64,000 nt of DNA from Plectrocnemia conspersa (GCA_009617715.1 VTFK01000309.1:186001-250000); one strand, 5' to 3'. Counted from the first letter of the stretch, positions 1-12,944 are shown. Notes: generated by a model not told the origin, from the letters alone. A program made the numbers and translations.

Positions 1-2480
1 AGTCACGTCCTAACCGAAACTTCAACTTAATTCTCGTGATCGTTTGCCAAGAAAAGCTTTCAATTTAAAGCTCTCGCTCGAGGTGTTTTTTTTATTATTC
101 TAATGAAACAATTTATACAAAAGGTCTTCCAATTATGTAAATTTTTTACGTGTTTCGTTTAAATTTTCGATTTAAAATAATATTTCATAACCAAACTATG
201 CGTTATTTAACTTGCAATTTACAAAAATGTACAATATAATAGTAATAATATTTAGAGCGTATTACTTTATTAACAATTTTATTATTCATATAGTTTTTAT
301 AGGCTTCAATAAATGGCGTATTGTTCGTAAAAGTATTATTCTATATTTCTCAGTTTATGTGCCGCAATTCACAATATGATCAATATAAAATTTATTTGAC
401 TAAAAAATTTATTTTTTAATGCATCTGATATAAACATAGCTATGCAAAATTATCATTAAAATAAAAGGCACTCTGTTAGATGAAATAAAAAGAAACTATC
501 GTTCTGTTCGAATAATGCAAGGAGCGATTTCTAACAAATACAATTCCTTGTTACTGCGTTTCCAAAAATGGGGTCACGAATCGAAATGACCGAATGGATA
601 TTTGAAGTGCCAGTAGCAAAGTCGAAAATCGCAATTTGGCAAATAAAAAAAATCGTAAAAACGAAACATAATCAAACGCATTAGGTCAATTGGCACGAAC
701 ATTGATATTGCAGTGAAAAACCTACATTATTGTGATTATATTATTTTACGGGAAATTCCTACTTACTCCATGATTGATGATATATTCTCTGCGTTGGACT
801 TTATTGAGTTTTCAAATTTCCATGGCAAAAAAATATTCTTTGTTTCGCCGTCGCTGAGAACCGTAGAAAACCAAATTTATCACTTTTCATCGAATTATTA
901 CGCTCGAGCGGTTTCCTAAAATATTTAGGTCTTTTGATCCCTTTCAGACCTTAAATTTAAGATAATAAAACATAGGCCTGAATCTAGGGCAATATTTCAA
1001 CTTATAACTTTCCAATTAATTTAATATTTAATTGAAATAAAATAGTAATAAATCGCTAAATACGTTTAAAATATTGTTTTTCTGAAAAACACAGTTTAAT
1101 ATTTCAATAAAATTAATCTGATTTTAATATTTACAAAACATATATATAATATTTTTATTTATAGTTTTCTATATTTTAACATTTTTATTTCTGTCGATAA
1201 AGATTTTTTTTAGTCTTTTTTAATTATTTTATTATACAGTATCCATCTTTTACCACCTGACACAATGTAGTCAAAGTAACGAGTCTAACATATGCCACTG
1301 TTTTATTGTAGCAGTTTCGCCGCCAGCTATCTCGACGATTTTTCCACCAGAGAAAACCTTAAAAATAAATAAATGTAATTGTGATCAACACATTTTGACC
1401 TTTGACTTTGAGTTTATTTTTAACTTTAATAAATTCGTACTTCACAATTTTATTGTGACGTTTAAAAAGTATTAAATCCACCGGGAAAAAAATGGTTATT
1501 AAGTTTAAGAAGGATTTTATAAAATTTCCAGTACTTTATTATTACTGTATATAATGTAAATTTAAGTGCTTTATTTGCTGCTTGACTTACGCTGTTTACC
1601 ATTAAAATAGCTACAACATCTTTCATTCGATATTACTATTATATTTTTATACTACAAATAAGAATAGTTCAATACATTGAATCAATATATAATACTACGA
1701 ATGGCTACCTATGAGCTTAAAAAGTACATAAATCACAAGAGTGCAACTCAATCTTTAAGATGTGAAAAAAAAAAATTTGCAAGACCGCATTACATACAAC
1801 GCGGCATTACATTATTTTCTTATAAATAATTTTAATATTGTAAATGCTGATATGCGATACTATACATTTTTTATTACAAATCTGACCAACGTGACTTGAT
1901 AGGTGTCCTCAAAAAATAAGATTAAAGCTTGTCATAATCTAGTTAATACTATTAGTATGTTTTATATTGTCAGCAATTTGAAATAGGTCTACTAATATAA
2001 ATAATTATCTTATTTTATAACATGCAATATTATTATTTTTTTACATACATGTATAATGACAAATATTTATTATTAAATAAATAATTTAAATATAAATAAA
2101 TTATAGTATATAATATAACAAATAAATACAGAAATATCATCTCTAAATATTTTCAGTGTGACAAAGGCAATACAATAATTTTAGCATAAATCAGTGATCT
2201 ATCTTTTAACAAAAAAAGGTGTAAAATTGCTGTATAGTTTTATCAAAAAATATTTCAAAATAATATGTAAGATTTTTAAACACATATAGTATGTTTTTGT
2301 GAATTAATTAGTACACTCATCATTTAAAAGCTATGTATTATGGACCATTATTCTACAAAACAAAATATACAAAGATACAAATCGTGTAAATATAGGTGAA
2401 TTTATGTATATATAGACACTATAGTTTGATATAATCTAATTTATAGTTCGACTTTGTTTGTACCAATGTGACATTCACGA
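1..2480. other. A+T-rich noncoding DNA
   Basis: I see no gene here. The stretch is dominated by A/T runs and short homopolymers. The only open frame (about 68 codons from 713, with a GTG rather than ATG start) has no recognisable motif, so I do not call it. The patch at 530-700 is slightly less A+T-rich but stays unassigned. Confidence 0.5.
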
Positions 2481-2495
2481 TTCCATTTATTTTCT

Positions 2496-2795
2496 AGAAG
2501 AAATAAACTAGCAGTGGTCTTTCATCCGGCATTAATCGCTCGGGATAATTGGCTGAAGAAACTTTCGAAAGAAGAAATTCCTTTTAGTTCGCGATTCATT
2601 CCAAAAACCGTCTTTGCTAGTTTTGTGTATTTTGCTTTGTCAAATGTCGCCACCGAGGATAACTTTTCGTTCGCTAAAAGCGCTTGGATCCATGTCGAGA
2701 ATACATTAAAAAGTCCGCAACATCCACATTTAACAATACGTGTATATGCATGTACAATATATTATATATCCGCTTTCAGACTACATCCGTAGCAT
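2496..2795 (+). other. Unassigned open patch of moderate GC
   Basis: About 92 codons are open on the plus strand, beginning in the frame at 2514 (a GTG codon, so not a true start). Base composition is clearly less A+T-rich than the flanks. The translation has ordinary amino-acid composition, including a segment reading NVATEDNFSFAKSAW, and no family I recognise. It could be part of an old exon, a retrocopy fragment or a conserved noncoding element. No convincing splice acceptor or donor was seen at its edges. Confidence 0.25.
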
Positions 2796-2799
2796 TAAA

Positions 2800-4590
2800 G
2801 GCAAATCTGGATAGAATTGAAGAATCGCTTTAGTAATTCATTCATTTGTACTATAGGGATGGGATGCCAATTTTAGATACTGTGTCAACTCTAATAATAG
2901 TTACAGATTAACTAAGCCGTATACGATGTTCGTTATTACAATGTTTAATTGCTGTTTGACTACGCACAAATTAATTTATTAAACGAAGCTTCGTTATCGG
3001 AAACAAGAGCCGTTAATTTGCTATTATGTACGCAAATTCATTATAATTAAAATTACACGCGTTCCTACAACCATGTGTTTGTGAAATATAATATTATGTA
3101 ATGTCTGAAGTGGTTGGATGTTCTTGAACATATTTATATTGTGCACTCAGCAAAAATTAAGGTTATTATATTTTATATGATTATAGGCAATTTTCGATAC
3201 GTCTACGGCAAAAATATAAACGATATTTTAATTAAGATATCTCATCTTTACCAAATGCTACTTCAAATTATTAAATTCATTCGATATTCAAAGGGCTTTG
3301 AAGTATTTGAATATGCACAACATTAAAGATTTTAAGATTTTCCATGTATTACAGATTCAATTAAAATATATTTAAAAAAACAATATATTCTTGTATACCA
3401 TTATTGCTACAAATAATATTAAACATAAGCTCTTGATTGATTAAATTATTATATTAAAATAAGTCTTCCTAACCTGTTTTAATTTTTCGAGTTTGTTGTA
3501 TAGAAAAAAAAGTTTTTCTATTTTTAATTGAATTTTATATTATGTATTATGTATATATATCATAATATGCTATATTCTAGATAATGAAATTTATAAAATA
3601 TTTTCAGCCTTTAGAGTTATATATTTTTTGAATATTATTTATCTTAAAAGTCAATTTCAGTGTATGGAAATTTAGGAATAAACACATTTCAGCCTTTAAA
3701 TGTGCCACTCAAAATCATTACTTCAGTCACATTTCATTCATATTAGATTAAATTTAATATTTTTTAAAAGAACTTCATGTTTTATCTTGACAATTTAATT
3801 AAGCATGTAGCAACTGACATATTCTCTTAAGGCAAAAAAATGTATTTCGCTATATTGTATGTTAAGATCATTGATTATAAGTACTTTAAAGTTAATTAAA
3901 ATATCAATGACAGAAAGTAAAAAAAGTCCTGTTTTTTGATGGCACAAAAATTAATTTATAATATATTTGTGTAATTTATATTAATAGTTATCTGGTCCAA
4001 CAAGACTAAGTTTTTTTCTTTAATATATTTTTAAGCAATGTTACGATTTTACCATTGCCATTTTATTTAACCTATATTGAAAAATAAATGTGTTAATTTA
4101 TTTTTTCAACTCTCTCCATTTCTATTTCTTAACTTTTTTCTAATTTGTATAAGAAAAACACATTTTTTATTGACAGCCATTTTAATACAAAATTCATTAA
4201 TAACCCGAAATATTTACAAAATTTTTTTTAGAATTTTTTATTTTGTTTTTATTTATAATATTGAACTTTTTAAAATATTTACCTTTTTAATTTATTATTT
4301 GTTATATAGTTTAAATTTTTTAATAGCTGTTATTTAAACAGAATAAGAAATAGCTAACAAACACTGCTAATATTTTTAAAGGGTCTTTTTTAGGCAAAAA
4401 AATATGTGAATATAATAAAAACTATAGCAGTTATCGTTTTTTTATACCTTTTTGGTAATTATTTTTAAGAAAAAAATATGTTGATACAAATATTTGAATA
4501 ATGTTGAATTAGGTTACGGTGAATTGTATCCTAAGCTAGTCTAACTCAAATAATTTTCATTATAAGTAAGTAAAACTTATATATTTAGGT
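2800..4590. other. A+T-rich noncoding DNA
   Basis: No gene, structured repeat or transposon end was recognised. The 86-codon open frame at 4077-4337 is a low-complexity product of A+T-rich sequence (Phe, Leu, Ile, Asn and Lys dominate) and is not called as a gene. Confidence 0.5.
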
Positions 4591-6390
4591 ACATGTGTAC
4601 GTAATACAAGACCTTCAGGTGCATATTGTGGCGGTCACAAAGTGAGTTTACCGGCTGAACATCATAAGCAGCTTCATATTGAAAAAATTTTGGAAATTCG
4701 TTAACTCAAAACGCAATGGCCAATCCTTACAGTCATCGATGAGTTGGAACAACATCAATTTTGAAGGTTCTGAAGAGATTGCAGATGGATGTATACCATA
4801 ATGATGGGTCACATTTAGAGTTTAATTCTAATTACGATGAGACTCATCGTTCATGGTCATCTTTGTTATCAATCAAAACCTTTAGTTTAGTTGATATGGA
4901 ATATGGATTTAGCAGACTAAAGTCCATTTTTACCTCGGGACCAGATTTTATTCCAGACTACATTCTGAAAGGATGCAAGTCTGGTATTTTACAGCCTCTA
5001 AAATTTATATTTAATTTAATTTTGAGATCCTCTTGTTTTCAGAATTGTGGAAATGTTCAAAAGTCACTCCGATTCATAAAAGGGTCCCAAATCTCAGATT
5101 GACAATTACAGGCCAATAGCTTTGATCTCATCACCTGCAAAATTATTTGAAATTGTTTTGCATAAATACATTTTAATCATTGCAGGTGTATGCTTCTCGA
5201 CCAACAACATGGTTTCCGTAAATCTCGATCCACTGTCACTAATCTAATGGTTTTGTCTAACTATGTTTCAAAATCATTGGACTCTGGTGTACAAGTGGAC
5301 GTCGTATACACAGATTTTGAAAAAGCATTTGATAAAGTTAACCATGCTTTACTTGTAAAAAAGTTATTTAATTTCGGGTTTTCTGAAGATCTCATAAATC
5401 TATTCTCAAATTACTTGACCAATAGATATCAATTCGTCAAGTATAATAACTCCTTTTCAGAACGATATAAGACCCTTACTGGAGTACCTCAAAGATCAAT
5501 TTGGGTCCATTGTTGTTTTTATTGTTCATTAATGACATAAAACAGCAATAAGCATTCAGATTTTTTATTATATGCAGATGACTTGAAAATTTACAAGAAA
5601 ATGCATTCGATTTCTGATTCCCTCGACCTACAGGAGGATCTCAACTCTATATGGGAATGAGCTTGCTATAACCAATTGCCTTTCAGTGTAAAGAAATGTC
5701 CCACAATTTCATTTTCAAGGTCATTAGCGCTGGCAAAATATTCATACCATCTAGGCGGATATTTTCTGGAAAGGTTTTCTTCAACTAAGGATTTAGGAGT
5801 GACTTTCGAAGAACGTTGGAAATTTAGCCAGCACATTGCAGAGACTCATAGCAAATCCATAAAATTGCTCGGTTTTATCATGAAATGCGCGTTACTAAAT
5901 TCGCACTCTTTAAATACTCTAGTCCGCAGCATACTAGAAACTAGCTCCATCATTTTTGAATCAATTTAAAATGGAAAAAAAGTACAACGTAAATTTCTTT
6001 ACTTGAAGGAAAAATCCGTTCTTGTTTCCAGTGCTTTTATTTTGGGAGCCCTGGGATACGTTCTTTTTGAAATCAAGGGCATCGTAGACAATCCTTCAGT
6101 GCTCGAGCATTGTGGGCTCTGAAGGTGGATATTATTCTTGCCTGTTAAGTTAGAACTTTTCTTCTCTGGCCAAGGCCATTTATCTGGTCAATTCTGTCCT
6201 TGCACTTATGGAGTTTTGGTTCAATTCGTATGGGACAATGCACACCTGTTGAGGTGATTTATGTCTGTTGTTTTGTCTTGTTTATATTTGTATGTATTAT
6301 GATGTATTAGTACTTTTGACTATCGTGACGCATTAGGTTTGCCTGTCAGGTCACGATGGTTATAATTTTAATAAATAAATAAATAAATAT
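4590..6390 (+). mobile_element. Degenerate Jockey-like non-LTR retrotransposon (LINE), 5'-truncated
   Basis: This is a 5'-truncated LINE on the plus strand. Coding relics for the reverse transcriptase run from about 4750 to 5970, broken by frameshifts and stops. After them comes a ~400-bp 3' stretch ending at about 6388 in a tandem (AAAT)n-like tail, the usual LINE 3' terminus. The order of recognisable blocks (thumb-side motif, QQHGFRKSRST, TDFEKAFDKVNH, YADD) is collinear with Jockey-clade enzymes. No endonuclease domain precedes them. Clade assignment is by general resemblance and could be wrong within the Jockey/CR1 group. No target-site duplication was identified. Confidence 0.85.
4761..5969 (+). 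pseudogene. Reverse transcriptase relic of the Jockey-like LINE
   Basis: The relic spans three open pieces in different frames. Piece 1 (4761-5102) has the segment before the first RT motifs, including a region like SGPDFIPDYILKGC that precedes the fingers in Jockey RTs. Piece 2 (5190-5540) carries the HGFRKSRST motif, then TDFEKAFDKVNH with the first catalytic aspartate, then a TGVPQRS motif. The catalytic YADD box lies near 5570-5582 in another frame. Piece 3 (5676-5969) holds the post-YADD connection region, including STKDLGVTFEERW. In a working element this enzyme copies RNA into DNA at the nicked target. The frameshifts make this copy inactive. Confidence 0.85.
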
Positions 6391-7490
6391 TATAAGCAAG
6401 TTTAATTTTTATATGCAAAAAAATCAAACCGTACCTAACCTAAGTCAAAATATTGATTGCTCTAAAAATACAATAAAAAGGGAGAAAACATAACTTATAA
6501 TAAAATAAAAATATCTACAATATTCCTTTTTAGTTCAAATTTTATGGCAATGTGTTTAAAGCTCCAGCAATTATCATGTCTTTTAAATACAAAATAAATT
6601 AAAATATTGTTAAAAACAATATTTTTTTGTAATATTGATCATTTTTGATCTATTAACTTTTTTCTTTTAAATTTTTTTTAAGGAACAACTTTTTTTTTAT
6701 AGCAACTATTTTGAAAAGAAAAAGCTAAAAGCTAGGTGGAAAAGGTGAAATATGCGAGACTTTTTTATAGGGCTTAGTTTTTTGGTAAAACATCATTTTG
6801 ATTTAATAAAATCTACGGTTAATAAATAAAAAAAAAAGTTTAGGGAACTTAGTTAGGCTGAGTTGGGCTAGGATTAATTGTACCCTAACCTAGCAACTTA
6901 AAATATTTTTGTTTGTAAATATAAGAAAAAAATTATAAATTTAAACACATGTGTTCTCAATTTTATACCGTAGGTACATATAGAGATATTTACAAAGGCG
7001 GTGCAACGAGTGCAAGTCACTCAAGCTCCATTTTGAGGGGTCTATTTTTTCAAGAATGTGAAAAAATCTAACCATTCTTATCTAATTGTTATTGAACGGC
7101 ATTAAAAAGTAAAAAAAAATAAAAACCCTTGACCATCATATACTTAACTCAAAATATTTATTAATAAATAAAAAAAATCGTATAATTTTATGAATTAAAT
7201 TACACATAAAAGCAGTCACAAGGGCGGTGCAACGATTGCAAAGTACCTAAAATTTATTTTATAAGTGGGTTTTAATTTTTTTTCAAATAAAAAACAAACC
7301 TAACCTAACTAATACAATATATTAATTGGCAAAAAATTCTAATTAAAAAAAAATACATTAATTATCTTTCCTGACTTAACTCAAAATATTTATATAAATA
7401 AATAAAAACAATATAAAGTTTATAAATTCAGCTACACATAGGCGCAGTCACAAGGGCAGTGCAATGGATTTTTTTTTAAATTTAAAATAA
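6391..7490. repeat. Diverged tandem repeats, period about 226-233 bp
   Basis: A motif like GGGCGGTGCAACGA recurs in the same orientation near 6998, 7224 and 7455. Each copy is preceded by the phrase CTTAACTCAAAATATTTAT (clear at about 7142 and 7375; a weaker relative near 6893) and accompanied by CCTAACCTAAC. The spacing of about 226-233 bp shows a three-copy tandem array, the last copy partial. Weaker similarity near 4511-4560 and 6430-6470 suggests the array once extended further left and that the LINE inserted into it. Origin is unknown. Confidence 0.6.
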
Positions 7491-7590
7491 CAAATTAAAT
7501 TAAACTAACTTTCTTTCTAAATATTTATTGTTTAAACAAATATAATAAAAATTAAAAAATAAATTATAAATAATAATCTAGCTTTAATAC

Positions 7591-7647
7591 CAATCATATG
7601 TAACACTTGCGCGCTTTTGTTATCGCGCCAAGTATTACATATGATTG
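7591..7647. repeat. Strong inverted repeat (hairpin)
   Basis: The left arm starting CAATCATATGTAACACTTG is matched by a right arm ending CAAGTATTACATATGATTG: 18 of 19 bases pair. GC-rich inner flanks (GCGC) and a short loop around TTTTGTTAT lie between them. It is far more GC-containing than a chance A/T palindrome. It could be a remnant of a foldback or MITE-type element or a structured transcript; there is no further evidence for either. Confidence 0.6.
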
Positions 7648-7849
7648 TGTTTCGTTTGCAAATCAGATGAGCAAAAAGTAGGGCAAACTTTAAAGAACAA
7701 TATAAAAGTTATCAATTATTATTAATATTTTTCACCCTTTTTATACGGTTAAATATTATTTTCTTGCAAAATTATTTGCAGTCACTTTCATTATTATATA
7801 ATATTTCACATTGCGCATATGATACCTACGTACTTATGAGTTTTTGTGA

Positions 7850-8265
7850 GAAATTCAGTTAAGTCGTCCGGGACAAGTCGGTTTCCGTTGTACTGGTTTT
7901 TCTCCAGCTTTTCGGTTTTCACGACCCTTGCCTGCCCCAAAATTGACACCCTTAGACCCCGTGACCTCTATTTAATGACCCCGAAGACTCACCCCTCGTT
8001 TTGACTTGTATTTTTTCTACCTCGACGACCGTTTTGCGGGTTTTCTGTGCAAATAGTGATATTTTTATCAATTTATAAAGCACTTGAGCTTTAGTGCGGG
8101 TCGTGTTATTATTGCGAGGCGTTATTCTTAGTTTCCTTTTGCTGCGGCTATAATCGTAACATCTATTCGCTTATGTAAAGCAGTGCAAGAACTTTGCGAT
8201 CGTTAGACCAGATTAGTGCTTGAACTGCTTGTTCTGTGCGGTAGTGTTTGCGAGACTTGTTTTTT
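7850..8265. other. GC-richer island, unassigned
   Basis: This stretch has near-balanced base composition and many CG dinucleotides, unlike its flanks. No long open frame fits it on either strand. The last part (about 8170-8262) resembles in style the 5' untranslated leader of a retroelement or gene, but I recognise no family. A conserved noncoding element or a first exon is equally possible. Confidence 0.3.
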
Positions 8266-8679
8266 TTATTTTATTTTTAAAGAAAATATCTGATTAGAAC
8301 AATTCAATTATGTTACAAGAGATTTTATCTGCTCGCAAAAGAGAAAAACATGATTCGTTTCACTTTTTTATAAGAATTTTATTTAATATGCAATTTATAA
8401 AATTAATAACATCATAATCAAACCTGCATATGGTTATTGGTAATAAAGATCTTATATACACCATCAACTTATTACCGTCATTTAGTAAGATTCTTAAAAA
8501 AAAGAATCCTTATGCGCTTAAAATATTTTTTACGGAATTAAATTAATAACGTTAAAAATAGGTTGTTAATTATATTTTGTGGGGCCAATAAAAAATATTA
8601 AAGATTATTACATCTGTGTTATTAAGATATTAGAGGACTTATGTACATATATTGCATACAGATATGTATAGGTACACAT

Positions 8680-8960
8680 GCCGGAATTAAACTATTCGAA
8701 ATAACTCCCGAGACCTTTTGGCAAAGGCCATTTCTTTCTTTTGGCCGCACAAAGGTCCTTTTCGGCAAAATTTATATCTTCCGATAAAAAAGGCGTGATC
8801 CTACTAAGTGAAGGGCCCAAAGAAGATAACCCCAGAGCCGTGGGGGAATGCTCAGCAGAATTTTTTTAATGTTCCATTAAATAATCTTTCGCCTGAGACC
8901 TTTTGTAATATTGTTGTTTTATAAAATATTAGAATTTTTTAATGTTCCATAATGTAAAAA
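8680..8960. other. GC-richer patch with a small internal duplication
   Basis: The phrase GAGACCTTTTG occurs near 8709 and 8896, and AGAATTTTTTTAATGTTCCAT occurs near 8859 with a one-base-shorter copy near 8931, so a segment of some 70-190 bp appears locally duplicated. No coding potential was recognised. Confidence 0.3.
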
Positions 8961-10586
8961 TTATTATTTAATCGGTAAGTTAAATATTTTCGCAATTAAT
9001 TATTTTATAATTTTCTAAAAGGCAAAGGCACTGTCAAACGGGATTAATGATTTTCGTTTATTAAATTCAATTTCTATGAAAAACATTGCTAAAATAAAAC
9101 ATTTTTATTTATATATGATTAAATTATGAAATATAAAAAATGTCTCATTAAAAAGAAAACATTTACAAATGCTGGTGATTTTAATATAATATTAATAATT
9201 ATAAATAAATTATTATTAATTAGTGTGATGCAATCGTATATTTATATTTATAATTGTAACATATATCAGTGACAGCCCATAAGAATTTGTAGTGAAGGAG
9301 CTGCAGCTATTAAACAAAATATTCTTAATAAATTTAAAATATGTTCTATTTAAGATATTTTATTAGACAAAAATTAATTTGAGCAGTTTACATAGATAAC
9401 AATATTTTAAACAAGAACATGAACATACTGGGAGGACTGCAGCCTTTCAGCCCATATGGACAAACTGTCACCAATCAGCATACTTCATAAAATACAAATT
9501 ATATTTATCATATGTTATAATGAATAGATAAATTTTAGACAACCGGTTTTTTTTATTTAAATAAAAATAATTCAATACAATAACAATTCATAAATATATG
9601 ATGATCAAACCAATACATTTATGAATGTTTTATAAAATTATTTATTGTGTAAATAAATATAAAAAAAAAGTTATTTACAACTACAAAGTAAAGACTAACT
9701 TTAAGTCAATCAGTACAAATGTATCTTCCGATATTATTACGTAATTCATTGATTTATTAAATTTATCAATAAATATTTTATTATCTGCTTTATTTTATTA
9801 TAATGTCAATAGCAAATAGATTTCCTATTTAATTATAAAATCATAAGTACTGTTCATATTATTCATTTTACATTAATATTCTATTATATACCTTGCAACT
9901 AACAAGGGTATAGCTATTGTATCTAAGAGTTCTAAACGTCGCTTTATTGCTATGTGAATGGGCAGTAGTATTATATTATAGTTTGATGAGTAGCCTAGAG
10001 ATGATTGTAATAATAAAATATGCAGCAGCAGTAACTTAAAATAACTGTCGCACTTACGACACGAACTAGTGTAGCCACGTCATCGAAAAAATGAAAATAT
10101 GTACACAGCCTTTTTTAGATAAAAATATATTTTTTTAAGGATATTCCTGTAAATTATTTGTGTAAAAAAACTGTATTTAACGTCATAATAATATGCTCAA
10201 AATATGTCTTATATTAATATTTCCTTTTAATAAATTATGAGATAAAAATATTTAGACCGACTAACTTTGTTTATCGCAACAAAAATATATATATATTTTT
10301 ATTTTATGTATTTTAAAGATACGTTATATATTTCACTGATCTTAAAAATAATAAAAATGATATTTGTTTCAAGACCAAATATTAAATATTAAATGTAATT
10401 TTTATTATATAATATTAAGCTTTTAAAATACACGAAAGTGTTTTAAAATAGACGAAAGTATGTATATAGATATGTTTTTAAATTTATTTAAAACGTTCAA
10501 TATTACATTTTAATATTAAATTGTTTATATAAACATTGTTTAATTCGTTGTACATATAAATATCAGCTAATTTGTCATTTTTTTAT
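8961..10586. other. A+T-rich noncoding DNA
   Basis: No gene was recognised. A short less A+T-rich phrase near 9415-9480 (GGACTGCAGCCTTTCAGCC) has no assignable identity. Confidence 0.45.
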
Positions 10587-10594
10587 AACAGAAG
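10587..10594 (+). repeat. 8-bp target-site duplication, left copy (AACAGAAG)
   Basis: AACAGAAG lies immediately outside the left terminal repeat and is repeated exactly at 11710-11717. An 8-bp duplication is the hallmark of hAT transposition. Confidence 0.9.
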
Positions 10595-11709
10595 TAGAGT
10601 CTCCAATTACTTGAACCATCAACTACTCGAGTATCGAATATTAAAATTTTTAAATACTCGAGTACTTGAGTACTTTCGAGTATTTACCAAATGTACCAAA
10701 ATAGCTATGATTCAAATTCGTGCACATATAAATAAATAAATAAAATACTTAGTATGTTAATTTTTACAATTATTTTAACTTCACGAACATACTTTTTAAA
10801 AAAACAATAATGCAAAAGTGTCTTGAATTTAATATTAGTGCTAACCTTTGGTTTTATTATTCCCGTTATGTAAAAAAACCCTTTCCGTTGCTGCTGATGT
10901 TGGTCTTATTGTCATTAACGCGTTGGATAAGGCTTCTAATTTATATCTGTTCGCTTTTTATAGATATAAAATTTTTTGAACTTTCTTTTTATGTTCTCTT
11001 CTTTCATTCCCTTCTCTGCTTTTCTCTTATTTTCTTCGACTATTGACAAAATAGCATTTTCTAATTCTTCTTGAATAGATTTTTTTCTTAACAATATACA
11101 ATATTCTACTCCTTCTGATTAATGCGAAGAATTTAAATCTATATCATTCGAAGATGTATTTGGGTGAATCCCTTTCACTCTAGAGCTAAACGGTTCGCAA
11201 AGAACTGATTTTACTTTAAATGCCTTTAAAACACACAATTGTTTTGATTTATATTTTAAGCTGAGGGATCAGTATAAACAATTTACAACACTTTACGCTA
11301 CAACTGCATAGTCATAAAACCTAAAAAAAAAATTTGTTGAAATTTCATATTGTTCATTGCCATAAATTAGATAAGTCGGGACTGTCAAACAGAAAACACA
11401 AAAGAAATTTCTCCGTCGTACCCACTAACATAGCCGACGACCGGAACTATGCAACTATGGAACTATGAAAAAATTATACCTGATAGTAACCGCTCTAACT
11501 CGTGACTTCGGGCATAAACGCCAAATAAAAGTAAGACGTTAACCTTTACCGGACCGAGTTAAAGTTATTTTTGTTTCTGAAATATTTAAAAAAAAATTAA
11601 TTTCGAGTATTAATCGAGTAATTTTCAAAAAACTCGATTATCAAGTACTTGAAAAATAGACAAAAATACTCGAGTATCGAGTACTCGATTACTCGAATTG
11701 GAGACTCTA
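10595..11709 (-). mobile_element. Non-autonomous hAT DNA transposon
   Basis: The element is 1115 bp. Both ends read TAGAGTCTCCAATT inwards (14 bp perfect), and it is flanked by the 8-bp duplication AACAGAAG. Inside each end are clustered palindromic TACTCGAGTA-type motifs (left about 10622-10680, right about 11590-11695), which look like subterminal transposase-binding repeats. Only a short, stop-containing coding relic lies within, so it is a deleted copy that would depend on a transposase made elsewhere. The exact duplication suggests that the insertion ends have changed little. Confidence 0.9.
10860..11250 (-). pseudogene. hAT-internal coding relic (probable transposase fragment)
   Basis: On the minus strand an almost open frame of about 110 codons runs leftwards from about 11250, with an in-frame stop near 11122. 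It contains a charged, helix-like stretch reading QEELENAILSIVEENKRKAE followed by a lysine-rich segment. No BED finger or C-terminal hAT dimerisation motif is present, so assignment to the transposase rests mainly on its position inside the hAT ends. The remaining ORF on the opposite strand (10810-11046) is a shadow of this. Confidence 0.45.
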
Positions 11710-11717
11710 AACAGAAG
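11710..11717 (+). repeat. 8-bp target-site duplication, right copy (AACAGAAG)
   Basis: Exact match to 10587-10594, directly abutting the right terminal inverted repeat of the hAT element. Confidence 0.9.
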
Positions 11718-12940
11718 TGACAATTTTAACATATAGTACATATTTTATACGATTGTTTTATATAATACAACATCTACGAGGATTAACTACTTAACTACTG
11801 CTTACTGAAACGTTCATATCTATGTGAATAAAGTTTCTTGGTACTTGTTAAACAAATACAACATCACGTGGTCATTTAACAGGAAGTTGTTATGTAAGCA
11901 CGAAGTCAAAATATATATAACATTATCCGATTTTTCAGTTCACGTAAAATCTAATCTGTGGATATTTTAACGTTCGTGAAAAGCGCGGTTCAATCTCTTT
12001 TTTTATGTATATATTCAACCGAGCAAATTTCCGACGTTTGTAACATAGATAAGCTCGTTTAACGCGAAAATATACAAAAAATGCCTCGATATATAAAAAC
12101 GCTCGCGATTATTAAAAATGCAATATCAATTTAGCATGATATAAAGGGTAAGGTACAAATAATGATATTAATATAAATGTGAATATATTCGTAAATTTGA
12201 TTTTTTATCTAAGTTTTAAAAAAGGTTTATTTCTGTCGTTGGTAGCATCTGTGACATTCATAAAAAAATGCTTGTATGAATGCTTTGAACTTTACACAAC
12301 TTTATTATGTAATTTATGCAAATTTGTACACTTTACTATAATATAAAATATCCGCATAAAATGAGGGACTAAGTTTGCTGATTTTAACAAGATTTTATCA
12401 GAACTAAAGTATTGTAGATTAATGTGGGTTCCGTTACCTTGGCTATAAATGTGTACACTTAAAAATATTACACAATTTTTCACAGGTGCATAATCAAAGC
12501 TGGTGATTTAATTGCTATTTTAATATATACGAATAAATATGATTTTTTTTACTTACAAAATTATTAAAAAATATTTTTTTGCCTTAAATTCAGTTGCGTG
12601 TTAAAGTTTTTAAATGTCATTATTTACATTTTATTTTATAAAAATATTATATGAACATTTCATTAATATTAAGTTTGTTAGTATACTTATTTAGCTTTTA
12701 CTTTAATATATATTATATAAGCATAATATACAATTCATAATCCTGATATTTAAGTGAAGGTTAAATAACAAAATTTAGTCAAAAACCGTAGACGAATTAA
12801 TTGTTAACCAATTATTGTCAAAGTGTCTAACCTAAGTTATTATCTTTATTTATTACCTGAGTTTATGACTATAAAATAAATATTTTAAATATTTATTGTG
12901 ATTTTTTATTTACATGAATGATCCAATAATTTTTTTCAAG
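11718..12940. other. A+T-rich noncoding DNA
   Basis: No gene was recognised. The 63-codon minus-strand frame at 12292-12483 has no motif and normal A+T-rich composition. A slightly GC-richer segment at 11940-12115 is unassigned. Confidence 0.45.
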
Positions 12941-12944
12941 GCAG

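Noticed and set aside
713..919. 68-codon open frame
   Set aside because: Starts with GTG, has no recognisable motif, and lies in A+T-rich DNA where frames of this length arise by chance.
4077..4337. 86-codon hydrophobic open frame resembling a membrane protein
   Set aside because: Composition is simply that of T-rich DNA (Phe/Leu/Ile); no signal, start context or family resemblance.
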